The notes under the pieces: generated by a model
What the model was told of the DNA's origin: nothing
The model's input: only the letters and a program-made list of their open reading frames with translations
Databases searched by the model: none
Assembly: GCA_003342895.1 (NCBI GenBank)
Contig: PTFA01000362.1
Span: 473,444 to 537,443 of the forward strand
DNA from: Casuarius casuarius
Lineage: Eukaryota > Chordata > Aves > Casuariiformes > Casuariidae
Reading direction: 5' to 3'
DNA: 64,000 bases
Shown here: positions 1-12,100 of the stretch, piece by piece
How positions within the stretch are numbered: position 1 is the stretch's first letter
How the letters are laid out: every line of letters begins with the position of its first letter
Made by a program: the position numbers and the translations under genes

Positions 1-1770
1 CCTCAATATCAGCATCATCTAATTTTTCTCTTTAATCAAGAAGCCATGTCTGTTAAATGACTCATGCCGTACACTCACTGTACTCTGCAACTTCTGTTGA
101 AGGGACACCTCTGTTCCTTAAACCACAAATGCTCAGCAGGAAGCCTACAGCACTACACACGGTCGGTCTGTCTGTCTCGCTCATGGAGGCCCACCAGAGG
201 AAACGTGCTGAACTGCTCCAGGTGTCTTGGTTGTAGTGGTAAGTCACAGCAGCTGGTAGCACTCACTGCCTGGGAAGGTTTCTCATGTTGCTTGCTCCTC
301 TCTGATGCAGCTGCTATTAAATGTGTGATCTGATTGGGTATGTGTGTGCGTTTTGGGTTTTTTTTTCCCCTAAATATCTCTGCCATATGGAATACTGTTA
401 AGCAACACTGACTCCCTCTGTTAGAACAACAAACCATTCACCTAAAATCGTTGAAGCATCTTGTGTGTGAAACTTTCTCTGTGCGCTTCGGCTGAGACTA
501 GTCACTTGAATGAGGTACCTCTCTTCCTCAGAACTGTAGTTTTAGGTATTTCTACTTCATTCGCTGAAAACACTTCCCCTAATTCTAGTTTCACTTACCA
601 GCCTCCTACTTGCTGTGGAGTGACTTCAGATTTAAGCTGACTCGAGCGTTGCTGGTGCCTTCCCCATGGGAGCTGTGGGACTCTGCGCTCTCATTGCCAG
701 TTCACTGGCACCTTCCCTAGCTGAAATTTCTGGAATTCAGACAGGAAACTTTTAGTGCAAGTTTTCGTATTCAAAAGAACTTCAGTTAGACTGTGTTAAC
801 GTAGCTAAATAAATCTTTAAGTCCTTTCTCTGCTGTAAAACAGAAGTATTAAAGCTGTGAACATCTGTTGAAATTCTAAAGTGATGTAAAGCACAGCGCA
901 ATGATATGTGAGTGTTAGGGCAGGTGTCTTGGCAGAATACAAGGAACCAGCATTGCTTGGGTTGAGGTTGTCCTTCAGGTTTTTTGTGAGAAGTGACTCT
1001 CCTTGCCTAATATATAGTAGATTTTTTTTTCTCCTTTCCCTACTTGTTTTTCACGTCCTCTCTGGCTCCTCATAATCAAATTATAAACTGAACTAGCTCA
1101 ATAAGAAAGACTTCTCTGAAGTTTTAACTTCATCCCCAGAAAAGGCTTTTGCTCTCAAAAAGCTGCTTATTCATTTCAACAGCTGACGCACTTCAATAGC
1201 TAGAGAGAATACTTGTGCTGAATAAAACTCGTTCTAGTTGGGTTTTTTTTTTTTTTTTTTTGGTCACAGGTGTCTTTCTGTATTCTAAAAAAAACTTCTC
1301 CAACTTCATTTCTGGGAGTTTTTTTGAACACCTAAAGACATTGTTTCTATTTTTCTTTAATTGCATCTGGATCAATGTTTGCAGGTGGTATGCTAGCAAC
1401 ATGGGAGTACAAATAACCTACTCAGTAGAAAATGACATTTTTAACACCCTGGACACATACTTGGATTTCTAATTTGTGTAAACAGTAGAATTGCTTATTA
1501 AATTGCACATCACTATTATTCCTTTATCGCCAGGATAGAAAATGTAGCATTGAGCTGTGCTCAGCTGCAAATAAACATGTCTTAAATCCTGCCCGTCACT
1601 GAGACTCGCCCTCTCTTTGAAACAAATAGAAAACCAGATTAAAATCAGTGACCTCAAACAAAGTTTCCTGCTTGCTGATTTTCAAATATGATTAAAATTG
1701 ACTTGAATCACTTTGACTTAAATGGCTGCACCCTGATCATCGTTGGCAATGGCTTTTAACATCTGGCTAG
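1..1770. other. Upstream flank, no gene recognised
   Basis: No reading frame resembling a known protein was seen on either strand. The stretch is AT-rich and contains a T run at 1243-1261. AATAAA words occur (for example at 808-813) and could be polyadenylation signals of a gene lying to the left, but nothing else supports that. It may be the 3'UTR or an intron of an upstream gene, or plain intergenic DNA. Confidence 0.4.
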
Positions 1771-1897
1771 GTGGTTGTTGTCATGCCAACGGCACCGTGC
1801 CAGAATCAGATATGCTGGAGGAGGCCAGCAAGCTGGGGAAGGAGCAGAGCACTAAGAGCTTCCTGGCTCTTGATGAACGGATGGTGCAAGACCTACG
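1771..1897 (+). CDS. Possible unassigned coding exon
   Basis: This 127-nt stretch lies between a CTAG acceptor (weak pyrimidine tract) and a strong CG|GTGAGT donor. In the frame that starts at 1773 it is open for 41 codons and reads like ordinary soluble protein: acidic and basic residues in a helical pattern, including the stretch MLEEASKLGKEQSTKSFLAL, ending MVQDLR at the donor. The other forward frames are less protein-like. The implied intron phases are 1 (in) and 2 (out). I do not recognise the family and found no partner exon within reach, so it could belong to a gene mostly to the left, be an alternative upstream exon, or be chance. No promoter or stop is assigned. Confidence 0.3.
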
Positions 1898-4800
1898 GTG
1901 AGTCTTCTCTGAGAGCCTGGAAAAGGGATTTTGGTGGGCTGCAGGGCCCAGAAAGGGTTGAAGAAGATGGTGGGGTGTCTTTGGAAGTATGTTAAAGCTT
2001 CCCTTCTTCCTTGAGTGGAAATGGCGCACATAAAACTTCATCCCAAACACTGAAAGCAGCCACTGCTCTCAGCTGCTTTGCAACGTCAGGTAAACACTTT
2101 GGCCCAAAGGGCTGCAGCTCTCAGGAGTAAGGAAGATGACTGAATTCAAAGTCAACGAGTCAACAAACATAACTTAAGCTTGCTTTGCACACTTATTTGA
2201 TCAAGCTCATGTTTCTGTCCAGAAGGAATTGCTTTTGTCCTGGCTATTGTATGTGCCTGGTTCAGGTATCTCAGTGTCAGGTAACCAAAAATTGCTTTTT
2301 TTTGTTCTAATTACAATGTCCTTCATCATAACTCTTGAAAGCTGTCATCTTAAAGGTGCTGGGAAGCCCAGGCATGCTGAGCAATTGCTGCTCTTGTGGA
2401 AGGATTTGTTGATGACCTTCTGTCAGCATTTTTCTGCCTCGTGCAGTGGGCTAAGATGATCCAAATCACCACAGTTACATTTCTGTATGCAGAAATAAAA
2501 CTTGGGCTATGCTTTCGTGAACTGTTATCTTGATAGTAGCAAAGCTGAAATGATTCCCTTCTGCATGCAGCTACTGTGGTTATACTAACACAACTACTAC
2601 TGCAACCGTGCTGTGGATGGAAGGTTTATCTCATCTAGATGAAAAATAACGAGCTAGTTCCCTGAACCAGTTCTCCCTGCCAACATACACAAAATTGTAG
2701 CAGTGCAACTAGGAGGACCATCTGGAGGTGGGAATGAGCAGCTGGAGATGAAGGTTGCTTTAACTGACCCCACTACTTAAAAAAACCTCCTTTTGCTGTC
2801 CCTCTGAGTAAGAGGGTTAAACCTGGCTAGCCAAAAGCAGTCTTGAAGACAATGTTTGGCTACATGGAGTCCCACAGATTCTGAGTATATCTAATGTGTA
2901 GAAATGCTTTTCCGGCATTCAGGGTGGAACTGTGAGTCTTAGTGGCTGAAATGCTGCACGGCATCATCAACCACATACGATGTAATCGTGTTTGGAATCT
3001 GATCTGTGCAGAGCAGAGACAGCACCAAGCCTCCTTGTATGAAAGCTTGAAAAGGCAGCTTTTTTAAAAGCAGGGGTACTGCCCTGCCCAGCACTAGATG
3101 CTAAGACTGAGGAGCCTAAGCCCTTCTGAAAGTCAGTAAGGGCTTAGTTAAAAGTAGGGCTACATCCTGGATATGTAAACTTTGAGTCTAAGTTCTTTGG
3201 GGCATGATTTAGGTTTAGGACATGAAGAGGTGTGCAGGGCAAGACTCCTGCCTTGTGGTTATCAGATCCACCAATCCATTTGTCTGTATGGGATATGTCT
3301 ATTTTCCAGCCTGTGGCTTGAAGCAGTAGCTAAATGTGTCAGAGCTCATAAATGCTGCTGAGCCAGTGTCGAAGTGCCTGCACCTGCTTGAGGCTCTTGA
3401 GATTTCAGGATGGTTGCAAATAGAGGCACCTGTCTGTCTCCACCTGTCTGGTAGGTATATACTTAAATCGGAGTGTGAACTGATTCACAAACCTTGTAGG
3501 TGACCAAACGCTAGAACGAGACAAAGGTACATCATCTGTTTCTGTGGCTTAGAGCTCAAAAAGGAAGAATGCTCTTTGCTGTCTTGGGGGTAGCAACTGC
3601 GTTAGTTTTTCTGCCTTTTCTATTTTAGTGCTGCAATATGTAAATATTTTCTTTGTGTTTTGAAAAGAAGCTATGGCTGTTGAACAGCTTAAAACTTATT
3701 TCTTCTGTGTGACTGCCTTATTTCTGGCTTGTGAGATGATCTATTCAGTAAAATGTGTTGTTTTAAAGAAAACTAGAGGATAGGATAATAACCCAAACAG
3801 TTATATCTCTTTGGTTCCGTTCCTAAGTTGATAAGGCAGGCTCCTCAAAGTTCTGGATTTAGCTGTGAGCTACCGTTTTACAAAGGACACTCGCTGCCTG
3901 GGTGCCTGAGTAACAGCGGTTAGTCACCCTCTTCTCGGGAATTGCTTCCAGAGTAAGACTCAGGAATACAGCTGGAGATGTTCTACGATCATGCTTGTAA
4001 TGCTGCTCACTAGTATTAAATTCCTGCTACGGTATCCCCTTCGGTGTGTTTGTATGTCAGCTCTGGAGTTCATAGCACCTGCCTTTGTCAAAGCACCTGT
4101 AGTGATGAGGAGGTTGTGTCTACAAACACTGGCAGCAAGCATGGCAGTCAGTTAAGAGAGGAAAATGTTGGGTGTTAGTGATAACCTGTGTCAGAAGTGT
4201 GTATTCATAAACTTGTCCTAGGGAATAGTTTGGTTACTAAACTTGATGCATTTAAATCGTTAGACCTGTATCCTTGCGAAGGAGAGATGTCTAAAGGTAA
4301 GTTCACTGCTGGCTCAGGCTCTTTGATCTGGCACATGACACCTGGCACCAGAAAATCCTCTTCCAGGACAGGTGCTCCAAGGTGATCCCATCATGCAGGT
4401 AATATAAATAACTATTTTGATTTCAGAAGGCTTTGAATCAAGCCCTTCAGGAATGAGAGGAGGGTTCAAAAAATCTCAGTGTTTTGCTTAGGTCCCGTTA
4501 AGCTGCTACTTCCATGTATTGTTTTCCTGTTGCAATGGGCAAAATCTTTCTGTTTAAAAATAAGTGTTTCTTCTAACCTCCCTGTTCCTCCCTGTATGGC
4601 TCTGCAGCCTAAAGCCTGACATGCTTTTTCAGTGATAAATGGCAGCTTCAGACCTGCAGAATTGAACTATTGCTGCAAAAATCAAGCAGGAAGAGGCAGT
4701 GTGGGTAGATGGTGTGTTAAACCTGGCTTGGTAATCAGCCAGCGTTGGGATGATGCAGAAGAAAGTTCAGGGATGGTTTAATAGATGGCTCTGGTCTGAT

Positions 4801-5064
4801 TACAGTGCCGGTGTTTTGCTTATCTTATCTCTAGATGGAAACCTCTTGTAGCAGGCAGGGGGTAGTTGAGTTGTCCCAGATTGTCCAGCTATTAACTGTG
4901 CGTCTCTTCTGGGTCTCTCTGCTTCTCTGAGCCGTTATTCTGCATGGACCTATGTGTTGTTTCTGCTGAAATTGTTGTAGGTCTGTGTGAAATGGCTGGG
5001 ATCAGCACTGGGAGGTGAAACAAAACAATATGGGGTTGTATCAGATAGAAATCAGGCTTTATGA
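1898..5064. other. Noncoding flank, nothing recognised
   Basis: Single-copy-looking AT-rich DNA with only short chance reading frames. No repeat family, RNA gene or conserved protein segment was identified on either strand. Confidence 0.4.
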
Positions 5065-5520
5065 ACACAGGACTGGAAATGACCTCCTGGGTCACTCAAG
5101 CTTATTCTTGTGCTATCGCAGGAAACCATATCATGCAGTCGCCTTCATAAACTTAGTATGCTTAAAATTAGCTGGCTATTTCACCTCTACTATAACTTTT
5201 TAAAGGCCCTTCCAGAGCTTTTCTTCTCTGATAGTTAAACTATTTAATATCAAGTCTAAATGTATTTGTGGACAGCTTATGCCGTTGCCTTCTCACTGAT
5301 GCAGTTTCTCCAAGGCTTGCTTCCTGTTGATGTATTTATAAAATGTAGCTGTATCTCTGTGCTGCCTTGGCTTTACTAAATAAATGTGCCAAGTTCTTCT
5401 CATCGTCTCATGTGAGATAGGCAGGAACTGTGGTGTAGATCCTGTTGTTCCAGCCGGAACATTGTCATGAGAATAGTAGCTACACTGGCAGCGCTGTTCC
5501 GGGGTGATATAAGCTTTTTC
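5065..5520 (-). repeat. Old CR1-type LINE fragment (antisense)
   Basis: Read on the plus strand, the order of landmarks is that of an inverted reptile/bird CR1 3' region: the tail-proximal words 'aggactggaaatgacctc' and 'gggtcact', then 'aatatcaagtctaaatgta' and 'tgtatttataaaatgtagc', then the 'ttctcatcgtctcatgtgag' region and a 'tccagccggaacattgtc' region. The copy is heavily diverged, so it is an ancient insertion. The right boundary is approximate because similarity fades gradually. The two-copy 17-bp tandem at 5571-5607 lies just beyond it. Confidence 0.7.
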
Positions 5521-5570
5521 TGCAGTTTCCTGATACTGCTTTGCCACAAGGATTTTTCCAGTCTGGACCA

Positions 5571-5607
5571 AGCCTCTAAATGCTGTAGCCTCTAAATGCT
5601 GTAGCCT
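5571..5607. repeat. Two-copy tandem duplication, 17-bp unit
   Basis: The unit 'agcctctaaatgctgt' appears twice in direct succession (followed by a third partial 'agcct'). A local duplication by slippage near the end of the old CR1 copy; no function is suggested. Confidence 0.8.
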
Positions 5608-7600
5608 AAACAACCCACGGAAAAAGGAACTCATTATACTGCCAGCTACTTGGACTGTAACACCCTGTTCTTCTGTGGTCAGCTAAATGCTATGTGCTGT
5701 GGTTTCATCTACTGTACTTTTAGTGGTATCTTTTAGTGCAAAGATAAATAATAGAAGTAGAATACCATGCCATGTTTTTTGATACAAAATCTGGCTTATT
5801 ATGCATAGCCTTCAAGTTTTTACTTTTGGGGTATTTGACTCATGCTGCATGGTAGAATTGAGGGGGGTGCCGGCTGCCGTGGCAGGCGGGTATGGAACAT
5901 GCGGGATGTGTTTGGCACCCGGGGAGAACTGGAAGGCACTGTGGCACTAACTCATTTGCCTGACTTCTGGCAAGAACTATCATTAGTTAAGCAATGCTGA
6001 TATTTAAGCACTCATCTTTGTTCCAGAGCTCTGTAGAGACAGTTTAAACAGGGCTCCTGTTTCAAGCCATCAGCTGCTGCAGGAAGCTAAGCCATATTTT
6101 TAATGATTTTGCAGCTGTCAGAATTAACAAGGCAAAACCACGACTTTCCAAGAGACCATAGGCCACATTTCTGCAAAAAAGGGTAGATTAGGGATGGCTC
6201 AATAGCACAGAAGCTCTGGAGCCTTGATTTCAGCCTCCGAGGGATGGGTCTCTGTCTTAGTGGCTGTATTTAAGTTTGAGGAAGGCTAGTGGATAACAAC
6301 AAATTTCTGAGAGAATCATTGAGCAAATACTTCTGGTGCTGAAGACGCACCACCAGCTCCATTGCCAGCTTAACATGGTCATGTCAAGCTGAGCCAAGGG
6401 TCGTGACCTGACTTCTGCTGGATAGATGTGTCTCTAACCCTTCTCCTTTCCAAGAAGAAGGCAGCTCAGAATGAGGATGTGCATCTGAAGGGACAACACA
6501 CTTTACTGCAGTGCCCTCCCTAAAAGAGCAAAGCGCTCAGAAGTAATCTAGTGAATGGCAAACCGTTCTTTTTTATTCCTCAGTTTTGAGACCAGCAGTG
6601 GTTGCACTTGCTGTTTTTGGTAATCAGCATCTTGGAGAGGTGCACTTGCCTCAGTCTTTTCTCAAAGACAACAAGCGAAAGATGGTGATGGATACCAGTT
6701 GCTTTTGACCTGCTTTTGGAAAGGCCGTATTCTGAACAAGCCATGTGCCCAGTTAGTCGTCTACAAGTTTTTATTTGTTGGGAACAGCTCATGGTTGGGG
6801 GTGGTAGAATTTTTTTTCTTCAGGAAGCTTCTGTTTCTAACTTTTATTTCAAATCGGAACCAAAAAAGCCAACGTTTCTACTTGACCTGTGGAGTCGAAA
6901 TGGTACAAACAGAAACAAAGCTGAGAGTTGTGGCATTGATATGATAATGCTGCAACAAGAAGCTGATGTTGAAATTCATCTCTAAATACATTGGAACTAA
7001 TTGAATTTTTTTACTTAAACTTTATTTAAAATCTTTTTTAAACACATTGAAATGAAATGGGCATGTTCCTGCAAAACACTTCGGTTTGGACAAACTGTTT
7101 TCTATCATGAAACTTGCTTCAATTTTTTAACTGGGCTACTCATAGCTTTGGGGAATCTAAGAGCTGCGTCAGCAGCGCATCTTGCTTTAGCCCTGCATTT
7201 TGGCTCCTTTTGTTAATCACCTCTGTCATTTAGGACTGAACTTCTAGCACTGGCCCACTGTCGAAGTGTGATATCCACCCACTCAGGTGCAGCAGTTCCC
7301 CGACGTGGATACTGTGTGAAAATGACTGGCCAACATGGACCCTGCGAGAGCTGTCCCGAGCATCCATCTCAGTCAGAAGTTAATGCCTTCTCTTCCTATT
7401 TCAGTGGTGCATGTTGAGTAACCTCATCTGGAAATCGTACTCCCACCCTCACCCCAAAGGGAACACCTTGAACGAAGTCATTGCAAAGACCCAACACAAC
7501 TGCGGAGAGCCTCCTTAAGAGAGAAGAAAGGGGAGGAGAAAGCGTTGCTCTCCGGCTGGAGCAACCCCACCTCCTAGTTATTTCATCTTCCTTACAAGGC
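5608..7600. other. Noncoding flank, nothing recognised
   Basis: No coding exon, repeat family or RNA gene was identified. Reading frames on both strands are short and without protein-like composition. Confidence 0.4.
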
Positions 7601-7892
7601 TAAAGCTAGAAGCTGTCCTCTGCCTGCGTGGGTCCCTTAAAAGCAGCAGAGCAAGCTCCAGGATCCCGGTTGAGCGGGACCGGGACCGGGATGCAGAGGC
7701 TGGCAGAGATGGAGAAGGAGGCGCTGGCGTGAGCTCCAGGGACTGCGGAGCGGCGAAGGCTGGTGCTCTCCAAAGAAGTGTGACGGGATCTCTGAATCCT
7801 AAGCCAGGTGCTCACTGATGCAGATCTTCCGAAGAAACATGAGAGCAACCCCAAGAAGAAGTCACTGACAGGGGAAAAGTGCAACAGGGGAG
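7601..7892 (+). promoter_or_regulatory. BOK: Possible noncoding first exon and promoter region of BOK
   Basis: This stretch is richer in G+C and CpG than its surroundings (CCGGTTGAGCGGGACCGGG at about 7660-7690, GCGGAGCGGCGAAGG at about 7746-7760). It ends in an acceptable splice donor, GGGGAG|GTAAAT, at 7892/7893. BOK in mammals has an untranslated first exon, and the coding exon here begins about 1 kb downstream, so this is a plausible place for it. There is no TATA box and the start of transcription cannot be fixed. It could also be an unrelated GC-rich patch, or the real first exon may lie elsewhere upstream. Confidence 0.25.
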
Positions 7893-8862
7893 GTAAATGT
7901 ATTTTTCACTAGGAAAAGGCTGTGCTTTAGTTTAAGATTGATGTTTGGAAGTGAATGGCTAAAACTGAGGACTGAAAAATAAATTTATTGCCACCTGAAT
8001 AAAGGCTTTGGTCTGACTGACTTCAAAAGCAGTACTGGCTTAAAAAGTCAGATCAGCACATTTATTCAGGTGACTGAAGAATTTTGAATTGTCACTTCAG
8101 GCATTCACACCTGAAAACTTTTTTTAGAACCTGTTTTTCTGTTTTTCTCTGCTGTTGCTAAAGGATTTGGAGAAGTAGTATGTATGTCATTTTTTTAAAA
8201 AAGAAGGAAAAAAACAAGCTGCAGAACCAGAACCTAAACAGAGATTGTAATAAAGAGCAGTCTTTCTGTCTGCAGCTAAGTGCTAGGGAGGCATTTGAAA
8301 TGCTCCTGTATTCCTGTTCCTGCAGTATTTTAGTGCCGTTTCTTCAGAAGGATCCCTGACCCACTGGGCTGGAATGTCTGTCTACATCTGGTTGGGGTTA
8401 TTGTAGCTGGAATTTGGGATTTGTTTTTTTTCCCCTAGTTTAATTGAGACAAGCTGAGGTTATCTACACGTTCTGTGAATTGTTTTCACCTTCTAACCCT
8501 CTAGTCGCTCTGAAGTGTAATTCCAGGTTTGGAACCTGAAATAGAAAAGAACTTGGTAGTTCAGAACTGCAGCTCTTCTGTGGGCCAAGCTGCCAGCGAA
8601 AGTACGAGGAGCTGGAAGACAGGAACGTTTGGCCCCTTGTCTGTAAGATGCCCTGAGACAGATGTTGAGCAAATATGATACCATTGACTTTAGTGTCGCT
8701 GTAAGGTGTAATACCTGGGCTTCTGGGTTATATCTTTGCAACCCCAGTGGACTTACAGATGCTGTTATTCACCAGGTAAAATGGAAGACTGGCCTTTTGA
8801 GAACAGCTGTGGGAAGCCGTGACAGATCAAGAGACCGATGGATTACTAAACAGCACCTGCAG

Positions 8863-8927
8863 AGTCTCATCTACGGCACTGGGGCAGCCTTCTGGCAAGC
8901 GCACGCTGAGGTGCTCAGCAGCCAAGG
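8863..8927 (+). promoter_or_regulatory. BOK: Likely 5'UTR portion of BOK first coding exon
   Basis: A CTGCAG acceptor ending at 8862, with a branch-point-like TACTAAA about 17 nt before it, is the nearest candidate 5' border of the exon that carries the BOK start codon. The pyrimidine tract is poor, so the border is uncertain. An in-frame TGA at 8907-8909 shows that the protein cannot start upstream of the ATG at 8928 in this exon. Confidence 0.35.
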
Positions 8928-9150
8928 ATGGAAGTGCTGCGCCGTTCCTCGGTCTTTGCTGCGGAGGTGATGGAGGTTTTTGACCGGTCTCCCACTGATA
9001 AGGAGCTTGTGTCCCAGGCCAAGGCTCTCTGCAGGGACTACATAAATTCCAGGCTGATTCGAGCGGGTGTCAGCTGGAGCAAACCTGAGTACAACACACC
9101 GGTGCCTGGTGGTAAGCTGGCTGAGGTGTCCACCATACTGCTGCGACTAG
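8928..9150 (+). CDS. BOK: BOK coding exon 1
   Basis: Encodes residues 1-74 and the first base of codon 75, from [10 protein letters not shown] to the first half of BH3. The donor is CTAG|GTAAGT. The intron falls inside BH3 (LLRL|GDEL). The next intron is 4,520 nt. Confidence 0.96.
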
Positions 9151-12100
9151 GTAAGTCCCCGTGGGTCTGAACAGGAACTGTGAGTCCGATCTGGAGCAGT
9201 TCAGACCAGACTAGGAAGGGGCCTGTGATCTCTGCAAGCGTTGGGTGCCAAGAGGTTTTCATGTGATGAGATCGAGACTTTTGTTTGCTGCTGTACGCAT
9301 TTGAATTTGTTCTTGGCGATCTTCCCTGAACAGCTCCTTTACCTGTGTCTCCTTAGGCCCTTGGAGCATTGCTCAGCCCAGTGATTCTGCAGAGCTCCTT
9401 TCTCCAAGGACTTGCAGCAACGTAAAGGCATGATACTGCCCAATAAAAAAACAACAGCCAGCTAAGTTTTTTTTGGAGTTGCCTAAGACTCCAGCTGTGT
9501 AACAGTTTTAGTTCATTCAAATAGTTTTTCTCAGCTGGGCATTTTAATGGATGTCGCTGTGTTTTCTCCAGGCACAGGTCACTCGGCTGCTGTGCCACAA
9601 CCCAACCTGGTTAGTAGAGTGCTCCTAGCTCTAGATTTGGGCTTCATCAGCTGCTCACATAGGTAGTTGCTTGCCTGACTGTAGGGATGTCTAGTTTGGA
9701 GGTAGCTGCTTAGGCCGTGTGCACCAGAGGTTTTGTAAAAGCTGCTTTTCAATAAGTGCGTTCTACTTAATCTGTCTTTGCCTGCCTGAGTCATTCAGTG
9801 AGAGGTGAGTTTTGCTTTTTGTCACTGGGGCAACTGTTAAATCTTCTGTGCTTCGGGTAGCTGTAAAAATGCGGCAAATTTTTAGTACAGGGACCTTTGC
9901 ATAAAACTGACATCACCTAGGCATTTTTGTGCAGGAGGAAAAGGATGCCGAGAAAGGCACAGACAGAAAAGGCCTGGCAGTGACTTGTTCAGCCATGATA
10001 CCCAACAAATGCCTGGAAGCCTGCCTTAGCAGGACCCGGGGGGTTGTGCAATTGGCATACTTTGGACGTTGAAGCGCAGAGGAGTTGGCTGATGTTGGCT
10101 GGCCCATGCTGATATTGGCTAGACCGTGCTGCCATTCAGTGCCCAGACTAGCTAGCCCCTCTCACTGCCAAGATGCTGCCGCAGATAGAGCCGTTGGAGG
10201 GGTGCTGCAGGGCGTGCTGGGCCCAGCTGGTGCGTGACGACATTGACTGTTTTGCTTGTACCCTGAGCACCCTCTAGGTGCTGACAGTTGCCTGGATTTT
10301 TGCTTGTTTTTTTCAGGTCTTAGCCTCCCCTGTACTGAAGTTAAGCCATTTGTCTTTTGGGATCCCAGCACTCTCACTCTTGGAGGTTGCTTCCAACATC
10401 CCTCTTTGCCTGCAGGCTGGAATATTAGTTCATGTCTGGCTCGAAAACTACAATTAATATTTGCATCTGATTTAATTACACCAAAGTTCAAATAAGTCTG
10501 GTGAAGCAATGTTCATCTGGGCCTAACCAGCTCAGGACCAGACTGGTCTTCCCACTTTCTCCCCTTTCTTTCTACTTCTGTCTCAAGGTGTCTTCAAATT
10601 TCCTTTTCTAAAGCATAGCCTTTTTTCTTTTGACTGACTTCTCATTCTTTCCCCTTTTTCTCCCATGTGCTGACATTTTTCTTTTTTTTTCTCATTTTGG
10701 TTTCCCATGGTTTTTTGGTCTTTGTTTTTTGTTCTTCTTTCAATCTCAATGCTGTTCACACTGTCTCTTTGGCCCTCCCTTTCTTTTCTACCTGACTTGG
10801 GGGCTGAGATTTGGTTGCCTTCAACCAGATCTTCTGTGGGTGGCCATGAGCATGTTAAAGGGCAAGCAGGTGGCAGCCTGGATCTGAAGGCGTCTTCTGG
10901 ATGACTTTCCTGTTACTTATTCATGTCCAGATGGAAAGATTTGGCTGATAGTCCTAGTCACTTGGCTCCTTCTCTGAGCAAATCTGTTTGGAGACAACCA
11001 TGGTACCCATGCAACAAGAAGGGGGAACAGTCCTTCCTATGAGAACAAAGAGTTATTTCCGTCCCATTTGTTCATAACCACCCCCTGCCACATGGCTTGT
11101 CCCTTCTTTTCCCTGTTGTGGCCATAACCAACACAAGGCAATGTGGTATCTGGCCCCATGCCAGGAGCTGTAGTCCTTAGCTGCTTATGAAGTGGTGCAA
11201 CAAGCCAAACCCGTTCTCGCCCCATGATGGTTCTTCTGAGAACCCTATGGAGGTGAGAAGTCGGGGTATCCTAGTCCTCTTGTGTATGCCAGGGTGGTAG
11301 TGAACTGGCTGGTGGGCTTAAAGGCACACTGGGCTCCAGAAATGCAATTGTGAGGTCTGAGGGAGTGAGAGCCCTCCAGCCCCGGGAGGCTCGGCACTAA
11401 TTAGTGGAATTAGGTAGTCAGAGATGGTAAAACCTAATAGTGTGGCCAAATGAGACACCTCACACCAGCCTGTCATGTGTGCCATAGGTCTGTTTCATCT
11501 GAACTTGTCTCTCCTATGGCCAAGGCCCAGACAAGTGCCCTTTCACCCCTGGACTGAATTCCTGCATATGGAAACTATCAGTGCTGCCCTGTTTGTTTTT
11601 CCATGAGTATTGGTGGAAGAAGGAGGAGAAGCACGCACATCGCTCTGAATGTTGCAGAGTGTGCAATGAGACACCTGAACACGGAGACACGGATACTGCC
11701 AGTATCATGTGCTGCTGGAGAGGTCCTGTGGCCTCCGTGGTAGGGAGGGAATCTGAGTACTCCTGGAGCTGCTTTGCCTTGTTTTTTGATCCCCCTCTGT
11801 TCTTCTCTGCGTTTAGTGCTGCAGGGCCGGGCCTGCTTTGCTGGCATGTGTGCCTCCAACCAAAGCTGGGCCCTGATCTCATCTGAGGCCTTCAGGCGCT
11901 GCTCGTTACAAGCTGTAATGGTGGCAGACTACCAGGTGTTGATCAGAGCTCCCTCTTGCTTCCCATACGTCCTTCTGGGCTAACTGAGGGCAAGGCTATC
12001 GCCTTTTTTTTGTGGGGAAGCCTGTGTGTTTCCTGTGGGGTGAGAAGAGCTGTTGAGGAGTATAAGTAATGCTCCCTCTTATCAGGGCTATTCATGCATC

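Noticed and set aside
7680..7884. Short frames in the GC-rich patch (for example MQRLAEMEKEALA) that looked like gene remnants
   Set aside because: Too short, with stops in all frames; better explained as an untranslated exon or a GC-rich patch.
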